From Nocardia concava NBRC 100430 (GTDB taxonomy: Bacteria > Actinomycetota > Actinomycetes > Mycobacteriales > Mycobacteriaceae), in the NCBI RefSeq assembly GCF_000308815.1, contig NZ_BAFX01000002.1:34016-98015 (forward strand): a DNA stretch of 64,000 nucleotides. Direction: 5' to 3'. Every line of letters starts with the position of its first letter. The stretch's first letter is position 1. Made by a program: the position numbers and the translations under genes. Positions 17,140 through 25,360 of the stretch are shown here, one piece after another. Under the pieces are notes generated by a model. That model was not told the origin of the DNA. It ran no database searches and saw only the letters and a list, made by a program, of their open reading frames with translations.

Positions 17140-18159
17140 ATGGCTATCGACTACGTGGTGTGGGTCGCGCGTCTGGTGCTTGCCGTCGTCTTCGGGATCT
17201 CGGCGTGGGGGAAATTCGCCGATGGGTCCGGCACTCGGAAGGCGGTGGGGGAGTTCGGTATTCCACTGGCCTGGGTGCCCGCGGTGGCGTGGGGACTACC
17301 CGCGGTGGAGGCGGTGGTGGCGGCCGCGCTGTTGCCGCCGTGGACCGCGGCCGCGGCGGCGCTGGTCGCGATTCTGCTGCTGGGCATGTTCACCGGGGCG
17401 GTGGTGCGGCTGCTGCGGCAAGGAAGGCGGCCGGCCTGTTCGTGTTTCGGGGCGGGCAGTGCCGCGCCGATCGGCCGGGGCACGGTGCTGCGCAATGTGA
17501 TGCTGATCCTGCTGGCGGGTCTGACGGTCGTCGCGACGCTCGCGGATCCGCAGGTGCCGGGCGTGCTGCCGCTCGATCACGCGGTCGCCATGGCGGTGGC
17601 GGCGGGCTTCGGCGCGGTGCTGGTCTCGCTGTGGGGTGAGCTGCGGGCATTGCGGCGGCGGCTGGACGAGCAGGTGCTCTCGACCCTGGGTGCGGAGGGG
17701 CTGCCGCCGGGTGCGATCGCACCGGAATTCGAGGTCCTGAAGACCGCGGGCGGACGGACCGGTTTGGACGAATTGCTGTCGCCGGGAAAGTCATTGCTGC
17801 TGGTCTTCGTGCATCCCGGCTGCGAGATGTGCGCCGCGCTGGCCCGTGAGCTGCCGCGTTGGCAGGCCCGTTCGAGCGATGCGCTGACCATCGCGGTGCT
17901 GGGCAACGGCGATGTGGGCGAGCATGCGAAATGGGGCGAGGAGCAGGGGCTGGGTGAGATTCCGGTACTGGTCCAGCAGGGAAACGAGGCGGCGCTGCGG
18001 TATCGGGTGCGCGGTACGCCGTCGGGGGTATTGATCAATGAGCAGGGCCGGGTGGCGGCTCCGGTGGCACGCGGAGCGATGGCGGTGCGGGACTTGATTG
18101 TTCAGGCGAAGCGGACCGGTAGGAAGTCGAAACCGGAAACAAACGGGGCGGTCCTCTAA
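17140..18159 (+). CDS. MauE/DoxX-like membrane protein fused to a thioredoxin-like domain
   Basis: 339 residues. The N-terminal ~150 residues are a four-helix MauE domain, recognisable by RRPACSCFGA between helices, the equivalent of the CxCFG motif. MauE in methylotrophs helps disulphide formation in exported proteins. After a linker (WGELRALRRRLDEQV) there is a redoxin-type domain (about 195-325). It has the redox-active pair in HPGCEMCAAL and a cis-Pro-like RGTPSGVLI. The whole resembles a transmembrane thiol-disulphide relay. ATG 17140 (MAIDYVVW) is chosen because homology begins there; GTG 17122 would add six residues. Confidence 0.85.
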   Translation: MAIDYVVWVARLVLAVVFGISAWGKFADGSGTRKAVGEFGIPLAWVPAVAWGLPAVEAVVAAALLPPWTAAAAALVAILLLGMFTGAVVRLLRQGRRPACSCFGAGSAAPIGRGTVLRNVMLILLAGLTVVATLADPQVPGVLPLDHAVAMAVAAGFGAVLVSLWGELRALRRRLDEQVLSTLGAEGLPPGAIAPEFEVLKTAGGRTGLDELLSPGKSLLLVFVHPGCEMCAALARELPRWQARSSDALTIAVLGNGDVGEHAKWGEEQGLGEIPVLVQQGNEAALRYRVRGTPSGVLINEQGRVAAPVARGAMAVRDLIVQAKRTGRKSKPETNGAVL

Positions 18160-18263
18160 ACCTATTGGTAAGCAATCGAATTGGGCAATTCACTCGGTTT
18201 GTGAGCCTTACCATCGAAAGGCAGGTCCTGCCTCCCCCGATCGCTCCGCCGAAGGGAAAAATC

Positions 18264-18620
18264 ATGGCCTACTTCGCTTTTACCGATTACTCCGGCAAGG
18301 AATTCGTCTTCGAGGTCAGGAATCAACAGCGCATCGAGGAAGCGCGCCGCATCCTGTCGGGCGAGGAGACGATGTCCACCCACGTGATGGGCAGGATTCG
18401 GAAGCAGAAGACGCCGTACAACCCGGGCTGGGATTTCCACCTCGACCCGGACACGATCACGTTCTTCACCGTGGCCATCGAAGTCTGCGACGCCAGCACC
18501 GAGTACGTCGAGGAACATCTCGACGAGGCGTGCGGCGCGTTCCTGCCCGGTTGCTTCTGGTGTCCGTGGTCGTCGCGGCTCACCCGCGAGCTGCAGCCGT
18601 CCGAAGTCGGGATGGGCTGA
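18264..18620 (+). CDS. BP74-like (calmodulin-binding-protein-type) small protein
   Basis: 118 residues with no signal peptide. The sequence resembles the N-terminal domain of Dictyostelium BP74, also scattered in actinobacteria. Features include AYFAFTDYSGKEFVFEV, HVMGRIRK, YNPGWDFHLDPDTI, AIEVCDAS and the Cys/Trp-rich GCFWCPWSSRL. Four Cys residues could form disulphides or bind metal. ATG 18264 follows AAGGGA at good spacing. A 104-bp gap from the MauE-thioredoxin gene suggests it can be transcribed separately. The biological role in bacteria is unknown; the eukaryotic name does not imply calmodulin here. Confidence 0.7.
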   Translation: MAYFAFTDYSGKEFVFEVRNQQRIEEARRILSGEETMSTHVMGRIRKQKTPYNPGWDFHLDPDTITFFTVAIEVCDASTEYVEEHLDEACGAFLPGCFWCPWSSRLTRELQPSEVGMG

Positions 18621-18634
18621 GGTAATTGCGTGGT

Positions 18635-18662
18635 TGCGGCCGATACCCGGGTACCGGCCGCA
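18635..18662. terminator. Bidirectional hairpin between convergent genes
   Basis: TGCGGCCG...CGGCCGCA arms enclose a TACCC/GGGTA inner stem with one mismatched pair, a near-perfect 28-bp palindrome. It lies in the 51-bp space between the BP74-like gene and the convergent MBL-Rieske gene, where a shared terminator is expected. Confidence 0.55.
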
Positions 18663-18671
18663 CTCGCGGCG

Positions 18672-20225
18672 TCAGACCAGTTTCTTCGAGCGCAGCTCGT
18701 GGCCCTTGGAGGTCTTGCACCGGCCCGACTCCAGATCCCACTGCCAGCCGTGCAGGTTGCAGGTGAGCGTATTGCCTTCCACCACACCGAATTTCGACAG
18801 GTCCGCCTTCAGGTGCGGGCAGCGGCGCTGGACTTCCCAGCCGTCGAGCTCGGTGGAGGCGGAATCGTCGTGCGCCTCGGCGAACCAGCCGTCCGCGTAG
18901 GCGATGCGCTCATCGGTGAGGCACTTGAAGAAGGTGTAGAGGAATTCGTTGTAGCCGCCGATACGCCAGGTGGTGAAGCGCGTCGACAGGAAGATGGTGT
19001 TCACCCAGTCCGGCTCGTCGTCGCGGAGCACGGTGCGCACCAGTTCCGGCGCGATGCGGAAGCCGTAGCGGTACTTGCCCTCTCCCTCGATGGGCGCGCG
19101 CACCACGCGCTTGGGGAAGTCGAGCACCACGGTCTCGTCGCCCATGACCAGGCCGACCGGGTAGCCGATGCCGTCGCAGATGAGGTCGCTCTGCGCCATG
19201 ATCGGCTCGAACTTGGCCTTGAGCGCGGGCAGCAGCGGCTCGCCCTCGGCCGGGGCCCAGGTCGCCTTCTCGGCGGCCAGCACCGGGGCCATCCGCTGCG
19301 CCATGGCCTCGATATAGGCGGCCTTGTCGCCGTAGATGGTGTCCGGATCGACCGGGTGGGTGAGCGAATTCAGTTCCTTGCCACGCAGATCCGCGGTCGA
19401 GCCCGGGATCATGAGCAGCCCGCCCTCGTTGCCGTGGATCTTCATCTGATCCAGGAACACGATCTGGTCGGGGAAGATATTGCCCTCGTCGCCGTGATCG
19501 TCGTTGAGGTAGCGCAGCTCGTCGTCGAGGAAGACCGGCGGGCCGGCCGACGGCACCACCCAGGTGGCCCCGACCTGCTCGATGTAGGAGCGGCAGCGGT
19601 CCATGCCGCGCTGGCGCTTCTGCTTGCCGAAGTTGGCCTTGGTCTTGGTCGGGATGTCGTAGACCATCGGGTACCAGATGGCGCCCGAGTACTGCAGCAG
19701 GTGGATGTCCACATGCCCGAAGTTGTCGTGCAGCACATCCATGTCGACCGGGCGCGCGTCGTTCATGTTGAAGCACACGGTTTCCCCGTCGGACACGACC
19801 AGGGCGGAGTCGCCGATCGGGCCGTCGGCGGGGGCGCGCAACGCGATGATCATGATGTCCAGGTCGCCGCCCGGGCCGGTGATCGTGGTCTTGACCGAGT
19901 CCTCGGTCTCCACGAACTTGGTGAAGCCGAGTTTCTCCAGCTCCCGCTTGAGGTCCGGCACCGGGTAGTCGGGGAGCAGGACGGTGGCGTCCTTGTTCAC
20001 CTTGTCGGCCAGGTGCTTGGCGTCCCAGTGGTCGCGGTGCAGATGCGAGACGTAGAGGAAATCGCAGTTGCCGAGCTCGTCCCAGTCCAGCTGGGTGTTG
20101 TCGGGGAAGGGGAACCACGAGGCGAAATACGCGGGGTTGACCCAGGGATCGCAGAGGATCGTCCCGGCCGCGGTTCGGATGTGGAATCCGGCGTGTCCGA
20201 CGCTGGTGATCTGCACGAGCTTCAT
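18672..20225 (-). CDS. Metallo-beta-lactamase-fold hydrolase with C-terminal Rieske domain (Rv3818-like)
   Basis: 517 residues. The N-terminal MBL domain has the zinc motif SHLHRDHWD near residue 65, preceded by GHAGFHI and CDPWVNPAYF. This layout is shared with NAPE-phospholipase-like and UlaG-like enzymes. The C-terminal ~100 residues contain a complete Rieske [2Fe-2S] motif: CPHLKADL and, 17 residues later, CNLHGWQWD. Start ATG 20225 (MKLVQITSVGHAG) matches the family; GTG 20249 would add eight residues. The fusion resembles Rv3818 and CMP-sialate-hydroxylase-like architectures. Substrate and electron partner are unknown. The lipoprotein gene lies 36 bases upstream in the same orientation. 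Confidence 0.85.
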   Translation of the reverse strand: MKLVQITSVGHAGFHIRTAAGTILCDPWVNPAYFASWFPFPDNTQLDWDELGNCDFLYVSHLHRDHWDAKHLADKVNKDATVLLPDYPVPDLKRELEKLGFTKFVETEDSVKTTITGPGGDLDIMIIALRAPADGPIGDSALVVSDGETVCFNMNDARPVDMDVLHDNFGHVDIHLLQYSGAIWYPMVYDIPTKTKANFGKQKRQRGMDRCRSYIEQVGATWVVPSAGPPVFLDDELRYLNDDHGDEGNIFPDQIVFLDQMKIHGNEGGLLMIPGSTADLRGKELNSLTHPVDPDTIYGDKAAYIEAMAQRMAPVLAAEKATWAPAEGEPLLPALKAKFEPIMAQSDLICDGIGYPVGLVMGDETVVLDFPKRVVRAPIEGEGKYRYGFRIAPELVRTVLRDDEPDWVNTIFLSTRFTTWRIGGYNEFLYTFFKCLTDERIAYADGWFAEAHDDSASTELDGWEVQRRCPHLKADLSKFGVVEGNTLTCNLHGWQWDLESGRCKTSKGHELRSKKLV

Positions 20226-20261
20226 TCCTCCCTGACCGTTACCAGCCACCCAGAGTACCGA

Positions 20262-21107
20262 CTAGCCCGAGACGTCGCCGATGCAGTAACCCTCGGAGCC
20301 CGACTTCAAGGTGTATATCTGCTTTGTCTGATTACCCGTTCCGGTGGTGACCGGCACCGACACGGTGATGTATCCGCCGCGCGGCCACTCGGACTTGATG
20401 GACTCGTCCACGAAGGTCTTTACCGTGCCCGGCTTCGACGGGTTCACCGCCAGCGGCACATTGGCCGGTTTCCCGGTTCCCTCCGGATCCCAGGTGCGGC
20501 CCGCGGCGCAGACCAGCGGGTACGCGTCCTCGCGGTCGGTGGGGTCCAGGGGCTTGCCGATCGCACGGGATAGGAAGCGTCGCACCGTGTGTCGCGCGTC
20601 CGCGTCATTGAATCCGCCCTCGCCGCCGGTCGCGACGACGTGCGGGCAGGCGTATCCGGTCGCGATGTCCCGATCCTGTGCGGTCACCGTGACCGCCGCG
20701 TTCTGCCAGACGGCGGCGCTGCCGTTGTGCGCGCCGGTCCCCGCGAGCGCGTCGAGAATGGGCTGCGGGTCGGCGTACATGCTGCGCACATTGCGCGGCG
20801 CCATGGTCCAGCACCGGTCCGCGATTTCGTCGAGCCCCCTGCCGCGCAGGTCGGCCGCCCACCGCGCGACGGCCACCGCGGCCTCGGGTTTGCCGGGCAC
20901 CGCACCGACGCCATCGGTGGTCGCGGCCGTGGTTGTCTGCGTATCCGCGCTGGTCTCCGCCGGATTGCCGGAGTCGGCCTGCCAATCGGTGCCCTCGATG
21001 CCGACCCTCGAATCGCAGCCCGCGCCCAGGCATGCCGCGCCGAATATCAGTGTCCCGAGCAGCCCCTTGCGGAGGTGTTCACGCAGCGCTGTCCGGTCGT
21101 TTTCCAC
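20262..21107 (-). CDS. Putative lipoprotein of unknown function
   Basis: 281 residues. The N-terminus has a basic start, a hydrophobic stretch and the lipobox LGAGC (Cys about residue 31), so it is predicted to be lipid-anchored on the outer face of the membrane. A Thr/Ala-rich linker follows (TSADTQTTTAATT), then a globular region with several Cys residues (DRCWTM, YACPHV, LVCAAG, GYCIGD) that could form disulphides. The family is not recognised. GTG 21107 is used; a short AGAGG lies eight bases upstream. It probably shares a transcript with the MBL-Rieske gene. Confidence 0.72.
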   Translation of the reverse strand: MENDRTALREHLRKGLLGTLIFGAACLGAGCDSRVGIEGTDWQADSGNPAETSADTQTTTAATTDGVGAVPGKPEAAVAVARWAADLRGRGLDEIADRCWTMAPRNVRSMYADPQPILDALAGTGAHNGSAAVWQNAAVTVTAQDRDIATGYACPHVVATGGEGGFNDADARHTVRRFLSRAIGKPLDPTDREDAYPLVCAAGRTWDPEGTGKPANVPLAVNPSKPGTVKTFVDESIKSEWPRGGYITVSVPVTTGTGNQTKQIYTLKSGSEGYCIGDVSG

Positions 21108-21206
21108 TCCTGCGAACCTCTTTCAGTGTCTGTAAGTCACATCAATTCGAAAGGTGTTGCCTGGATCACTGGATGCCGCGCGGGCAGCGACTACGCTAGC
21201 GGACTT

Positions 21207-21953
21207 GTGGAACCCGTCTACTACCCCGTCATCGGGCTGGCCCGCACGATTTTCGCGCTGCAGGGCCTGAAGTTCACCGTCAAGGGTGACGAAAACATTC
21301 CGGCGACCGGTGGTGCGGTGATCGCGATCAACCACACCGGTTATATGGACTTCACCTACGCGGGTCTGCCCGCGCGCACCACGAAGCGCTACATCCGCTT
21401 CATGGCCAAGAAGGAAGTCTTCGACAACTCCATCTCCGGCCCGATCATGCGCGCGCTCAAGCACATTCCGGTCGACCGGTCCGCGGGCGCCGAGTCCTAC
21501 CACGAGGCCGTCAAGCGCCTGAAGGCCGGCGAACTGGTCGGCGTCTACCCCGAGGCCACCATCAGCCGCAGCTTCGAACTCAAAGAATTCAAATCCGGCG
21601 CCGCCCGCATGGCCATCGAGGCGAACGTCCCCATCATCCCCATCGTCATCTGGGGCGCCCAGCGCGTCTGGACCAAGGGCTTCCCGAAACGCCTGGGCCG
21701 CACCAACACCCCCATCTCCATGGCCGTAGGCGAGCCCATCGCCCCCTACGAACCCGCCTCCGCCCTCACCGCCCAACTCCACAAAACCATGGAATCCATG
21801 CTCCTGGACCTCCAAAAGGACTACCCCCACGAGCCCGGCGCCTACTGGGTCCCCGCCCGCCTAGGCGGCAGCGCCCCCACCCTCGAGGAAGCCAACGCCA
21901 TGGACGCCGCCGAAGCCGCCGAAAAGGCCGCCCGCCGCACCCAGCCCGAATAA
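21207..21953 (+). CDS. 1-acyl-glycerol-3-phosphate-type acyltransferase (PlsC family)
   Basis: 248 residues. The catalytic HxxxxD motif is NHTGYMD and the substrate loop is YPEATISR, in place of the usual EGTRS. It also has the FKSGAARMA block and PIVIWGAQRVW. The enzyme would acylate a lysophospholipid or similar acceptor at the membrane. GTG 21207 lies nine bases after TACGCT, indicating a leaderless start. It corresponds to the acyltransferase genes around Rv3814c-Rv3816c. The last third of the gene has an extreme preference for C at third positions compared with the first third. Confidence 0.88.
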   Translation: MEPVYYPVIGLARTIFALQGLKFTVKGDENIPATGGAVIAINHTGYMDFTYAGLPARTTKRYIRFMAKKEVFDNSISGPIMRALKHIPVDRSAGAESYHEAVKRLKAGELVGVYPEATISRSFELKEFKSGAARMAIEANVPIIPIVIWGAQRVWTKGFPKRLGRTNTPISMAVGEPIAPYEPASALTAQLHKTMESMLLDLQKDYPHEPGAYWVPARLGGSAPTLEEANAMDAAEAAEKAARRTQPE

Positions 21954-21960
21954 CGTCCGA

Positions 21961-21998
21961 AACGGCCTGCCCGGGGAGGAGCCCCGGGTCAGGCCGTT
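21961..21998. terminator. Terminator hairpin after the acyltransferase
   Basis: AACGGCCTG plus CCGGGG pairs with CCCCGG plus CAGGCCGTT around AGGAG, giving a stem of about 15 bp with one bulge. The next gene is convergent, so the hairpin may serve both. Confidence 0.7.
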
Positions 21999-22002
21999 CG
22001 GT

Positions 22003-22284
22003 TCATATGGGTCGCGCCGTCCTCGTGATACGTCCAATCGCGTCATACTTCTCGAAATAGCTTGTGTCGTCCGAACTTCCCCGCCGAAGGTGAGCAATGA
22101 GAAACCGCTCTCCGTTCGACAACCTGATCCCCCGATCGTTCGCCCCCTCGATCCGGCATTCGACAGCCGCCCGACCGGTGATCCGAAACCACACCACCGC
22201 ACCAGGTCTGGCCCACAACGGCAGTTTCCTTCCCTCGCGATCCCGCCTCGAAAACTCCTCGGGAGCGATATACGGATTGGTCAT
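22003..22284 (-). CDS. Small protein of unknown function
   Basis: 93 residues. It is hydrophilic and Arg-rich, with a likely beta-rich centre (AVVWFRITGRAAVECRIEG, NGERFLIAHLRRG). The family is not recognised. ATG 22284 is the only reasonable start; GAGGG lies just upstream at tight spacing. It is transcribed divergently from the HTH/CYTH pair and shares its lower GC, suggesting the three arrived together. Coding status is moderately supported by length and a clean start. Confidence 0.5.
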   Translation of the reverse strand: MTNPYIAPEEFSRRDREGRKLPLWARPGAVVWFRITGRAAVECRIEGANDRGIRLSNGERFLIAHLRRGSSDDTSYFEKYDAIGRITRTARPI

Positions 22285-22327
22285 GCCCTCAATTAACTCG
22301 AAGCGTGGATCCGATTTCGATTACAGC

Positions 22328-22369
22328 GTGGTGATACCACCTGCCGCCCTGCCGATCTCATGGTGAGAT
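22328..22369. promoter_or_regulatory. Two inverted repeats in the divergent gap (candidate operators)
   Basis: GTGGTGATACCAC (22328-22340) has five-base arms. ATCTCATGGTGAGAT (22355-22369) has six-base arms, extendable to nine with one wobble pair. Both lie between the minus-strand small gene and the plus-strand HTH gene, so they are candidate autoregulatory sites for the HTH protein. No binding evidence exists. Confidence 0.35.
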
Positions 22370-22409
22370 TGGCGTACGTGGAGTGCTGGGCCAAACCGGG
22401 GAGGGGCCG

Positions 22410-23237
22410 ATGCGAGGAGAATCCTTCGCTCCGATAGTTGTTCCCGCGCAGGTCTGGAATCAGGACGTGGTTCAAGTCGCGCTCCGGGAGCGAGACGTCG
22501 CGACCCTGCTCACGCTCGTCCAGAGACACACCGGCGCAAGTCAGCAGCGGCTCGCCACTGCCCTGGACATATCGCAGGGGCGGGTGAACGAGCTGATCAA
22601 CCGAAAGCGGATGGTCAGTGCCCTGGGCACGTTCGAACGGCTGGCGGACGGCCTGAACATGCCCGACCATGCGCGGATGAGTCTCGGTCTCGCACCTGCC
22701 GCCTATGTTCGGATGGCTCTGGACAATCTGAGCGAGATCGGTTGGACATACCCGTCACAGGCCGAGGCGGCCAACGAGATTCGTACTCGCGCCTCCGGTT
22801 CGGACGCCATCGACGTGATGGCGGTGCGGGGCCTGGGCCTGCTCGGCCTCAATGATTCGCTTTTGCGCGATGCGCTCCCAGCCGAGGCGTCTATTCGGGT
22901 CTTGCTTCTGAACCCGGACTCCGAATCGGCTGCACGGCGAGCCGAGGAGATCGGCGAGTCGGTCGAGTCCTTCGCGGCGGGAATTCGGCTCGCGATCGCT
23001 CGCATCAAGGAACTCTCCATGAGCGGCAGTCGAATCGAGCTCTACTCGTACGACCATGTGCCGGTGTGGCGAATCATCAAGGTCGATGACGTCTTGTTCG
23101 TATCCGCATTCACCAGTGTCCATGAGGGACACACGTCACCGACTCATCGAATCGAACCCAATCACCGTGGTGTACTGCACCACGCGTTCGTTCGTACGTT
23201 GAAACAGGCTGTCGCCAGCGCAGACCGAATCATCTAG
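22410..23237 (+). CDS. HTH (XRE-type) protein with C-terminal DUF5919-like domain
   Basis: 275 residues. A helix-turn-helix spans about residues 35-75 (GASQQRLATALDISQGRVNELINRKRMVS). A linker with Ala-rich helices follows, then a C-terminal domain containing VLLLNPDSESAARRAEEIGES and a later IELYSYDHVPVWRIIKVDDVLFVS segment. The C-terminal part resembles DUF5919, which looks related to phospholipase-D-like folds, but the HKD catalytic motif is not visible. ATG 22410 has GGGGAGGGG four bases upstream. The CYTH gene follows after 16 bases, so the two are co-expressed. GC content and codon use are lower than in flanking genes, suggesting horizontal acquisition. Confidence 0.75.
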   Translation: MRGESFAPIVVPAQVWNQDVVQVALRERDVATLLTLVQRHTGASQQRLATALDISQGRVNELINRKRMVSALGTFERLADGLNMPDHARMSLGLAPAAYVRMALDNLSEIGWTYPSQAEAANEIRTRASGSDAIDVMAVRGLGLLGLNDSLLRDALPAEASIRVLLLNPDSESAARRAEEIGESVESFAAGIRLAIARIKELSMSGSRIELYSYDHVPVWRIIKVDDVLFVSAFTSVHEGHTSPTHRIEPNHRGVLHHAFVRTLKQAVASADRII

Positions 23238-23253
23238 CCAATTTGGAGTGGCA

Positions 23254-23820
23254 GTGATCGAAGCGGAGTACAAGGCTCGCCTCACCGATCCGGACTCGGT
23301 CCGAGAGAGGCTGAAGGCGTATTCCGAAGCTGACCACGTCGTTTACAACGACACCTATTTCGATGACAGCGCTGGCGCACTCACCTCCGCGGATCGTGAG
23401 CTCCGCCTGCGAACGATCAACAGCGCCGACGGATCCGCCCGCACCTTCCTCACGTTCAAGGATGCGGCAGTCGACGCTGCGACGGGATCGAAGCCCGAGT
23501 ACGAGACGACCGTTGGTGACCGCACGACGATGGCGGAGATCGTTGAGCGGCTGGGCTACCGACCGCGTCTCTCCTTCACGAAGCGGTGTGAGAACCACCG
23601 TTTCGAGGCGGTCGGCCGCGACATGCTCGCCACCATCGTCACCGTTCCCGAAATCGACGGAACATTCCTGGAGCTCGAGACCATGGCCGAGGCCGAGGGG
23701 GACCTGGATACCGCGCTCTCGGACCTGCGTTCAGTGCTGGCGGAGCTCGGCGTTTCGTCCGACCAGCTGACGACTGAGCTCTACACCGATGCGGTAGCCC
23801 GGAAGCGCAAAGCTGAATAA
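23254..23820 (+). CDS. CYTH-domain protein (class IV adenylate cyclase / triphosphatase type)
   Basis: 188 residues. The N-terminal ExExK motif is IEAEYKA. The tunnel residues are represented by NDTYFDD, ELRLRTIN, LTFKDA and, towards the C-terminus, FTKRCENHRF and DGTFLELETMAE. CYTH enzymes bind triphosphorylated substrates in a beta-tunnel with divalent metal. Members include adenylate cyclases, thiamine triphosphatases and polyphosphatases, and sequence alone does not separate them. GTG 23254 has GGAG five bases upstream, preferred over GTG 23248. It is paired tightly with the HTH-DUF5919 gene. The pairing suggests a regulator controlling, or responding to, nucleotide or polyphosphate chemistry. 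Confidence 0.85.
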   Translation: MIEAEYKARLTDPDSVRERLKAYSEADHVVYNDTYFDDSAGALTSADRELRLRTINSADGSARTFLTFKDAAVDAATGSKPEYETTVGDRTTMAEIVERLGYRPRLSFTKRCENHRFEAVGRDMLATIVTVPEIDGTFLELETMAEAEGDLDTALSDLRSVLAELGVSSDQLTTELYTDAVARKRKAE

Positions 23821-24005
23821 CCCTGCGGCGCAGGCAGAGCGAGGCCAATCGGCCCCGATCGCTCACCGGGTCGTGTGTCAGTGATCGTGTCAGGTTGGCA
23901 TCAGGGCGGTGTCAAGCGGGCGGGACAAAGTATGTCCATCGAACAAGACAGGCCCGGTTCACCGGATCCGGGCCACTGCCACAACAGCTTTCGAAGGAGC
24001 ATCCC

Positions 24006-24422
24006 ATGTCCGCCACCGCCACCCTGAACCTGACCGCCGACGACAAGGCCACCATCCGTTCCGCCGCCTACGGCGCGGTCTCGCTGGTCTCCGCCGCAGC
24101 CGACAAGCCGCACAAGGCCTCCACCGCCGGCTCGATCGCCCTGCTCTCGGCCACCGGCCCCATCGGCCACGTCCTGAACGCGAAGTCCAAGGACATCCAC
24201 CTCAGCGGCAAGAACGTCGCTCAGCTCGCCGACCAGGTCCTTCCCGCCCTGACGGCCGCGGTGACCGTACTCGAGCAGCAGGACCCCGCCGAGGCCGACA
24301 ACTTCCGCACCACCGTCCTGGTAGCCCTCGAGGCCGCCGCCTCCACCGGCCGCAACGGCCAGCCCGGCCCCGTCGTTGCCGAAATGACCCGCAAGGTCAC
24401 CGCCGCGATGCACGCCGCCTGA
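24006..24422 (+). CDS. Ala-rich small protein of unknown function
   Basis: 138 residues, Ala/Thr/Val-rich and probably all-helical. No signal peptide or membrane helix is clear, although SIALLSATGPIGHVLNA is moderately hydrophobic. AAGGAG six bases before ATG 24006 is an excellent ribosome site. Codon use is strongly C-biased, typical of well-expressed genes here and unlike the neighbouring HTH/CYTH pair. A strong hairpin terminates it, so it is probably monocistronic. The family is not recognised. Confidence 0.72.
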   Translation: MSATATLNLTADDKATIRSAAYGAVSLVSAAADKPHKASTAGSIALLSATGPIGHVLNAKSKDIHLSGKNVAQLADQVLPALTAAVTVLEQQDPAEADNFRTTVLVALEAAASTGRNGQPGPVVAEMTRKVTAAMHAA

Positions 24423-24458
24423 TCCCCGAGTTCCCCTCGGCCCGTCCATAACTGGAGA

Positions 24459-24489
24459 GACCGCGCTGACCGATCCGGTCAGCGCGGTC
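24459..24489 (+). terminator. Strong hairpin terminator
   Basis: GACCGCGCTGACC pairs perfectly with GGTCAGCGCGGTC around a five-base loop. It lies 36 bases after the stop of the Ala-rich small protein gene. The T-run is absent, which is common in actinobacteria. Confidence 0.75.
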
Positions 24490-24669
24490 AGGTGCGTTCG
24501 GACCTGTTTCCCTGGAGCCGTACCCACTCCGTATCGTCGAGTCCTACGCTTGTCCGAGTCGGTTGACCGGGATTGGCTTGTCTGCCAGAGGATCCGGCAT
24601 CGCTTGAAGTAGTCGGCTCACCACGAAACGCCGCTGCCGCGCACGGCTCACGATGGACAAGGAAACTCC

Positions 24670-25338
24670 ATGAAGCTTCTCCTCACCTCTGGTGGTGTCA
24701 GCAATCAGAGCATCCGCGACGCACTGGTCGACATGTTGGGCAAGCCCATCAGTGAGGCCACCGCCTTGTGTATCCCCACCGCCATGTACGGCGGCATGCC
24801 CGGGACCGCCGTACTGACATGGCGGCAGATCGCCGGGCAGAGCCGCAACCCCATGGTCGAACTTGGGTGGAAGTCGGTAGGGATGCTGGAGTTGACGGCG
24901 TTGCCCAGCATCGCCGCCGAGAACTGGGTTCCTCTGGTCCGGGAGACCGACGCTCTGCTGATGTGTGGTGGCGACGTCCTGTATCTGCACCACTGGATGC
25001 GCGCATCCGGCCTGGTGGATCTGTTCCCATCGCTGAGCCGGACGGTCTATGTGGGACTCAGTGCCGGCAGCATGGTGATGGCGCCGCACGTCGGGGAGGA
25101 GTTCGTCGGCTGGAAGCCGCCCGCGGGCGGCGACCGCACACTGGGCATGGTCGGATTCTCGATCTTCCCGCACCTGGACAACGTGATGTGTCCGGAGAAC
25201 ACCATGGCCGACGCCGAGAACTGGGCCGCCCGCATGTCGGTACCGGGCTACGCGGTCGATGACCAGACAGCCATCAGAGTGGTGGATGGCGTCGTGGAGG
25301 TCGTCTCCGAAGGGCACTGGAAGCTCTTCGACCGCTAG
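24670..25338 (+). CDS. Peptidase S51 family protein (dipeptidase E-like)
   Basis: 222 residues. The family's nucleophile elbow is VGLSAGSMVM near residue 130, with the Ser in place of the Cys of class I amidotransferases. DALLMCGGDVLYLHHWM and the late FPHLDNV segment, carrying the catalytic His, are also typical. S51 enzymes cleave Asp-X dipeptides or process cyanophycin; which applies here is unknown. ATG 24670 has AAGGAAA at suitable spacing. Genes on both sides are unrelated. Confidence 0.85.
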   Translation: MKLLLTSGGVSNQSIRDALVDMLGKPISEATALCIPTAMYGGMPGTAVLTWRQIAGQSRNPMVELGWKSVGMLELTALPSIAAENWVPLVRETDALLMCGGDVLYLHHWMRASGLVDLFPSLSRTVYVGLSAGSMVMAPHVGEEFVGWKPPAGGDRTLGMVGFSIFPHLDNVMCPENTMADAENWAARMSVPGYAVDDQTAIRVVDGVVEVVSEGHWKLFDR

Positions 25339-25360
25339 GCAGATTACTGGTTTCGGCCGA

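Noticed and set aside
20589..21206. N-terminal extension of the PlsC-type acyltransferase
   Set aside because: The region is antisense to the lipoprotein gene and reads as low-complexity. Homology and a leaderless promoter support GTG 21207.
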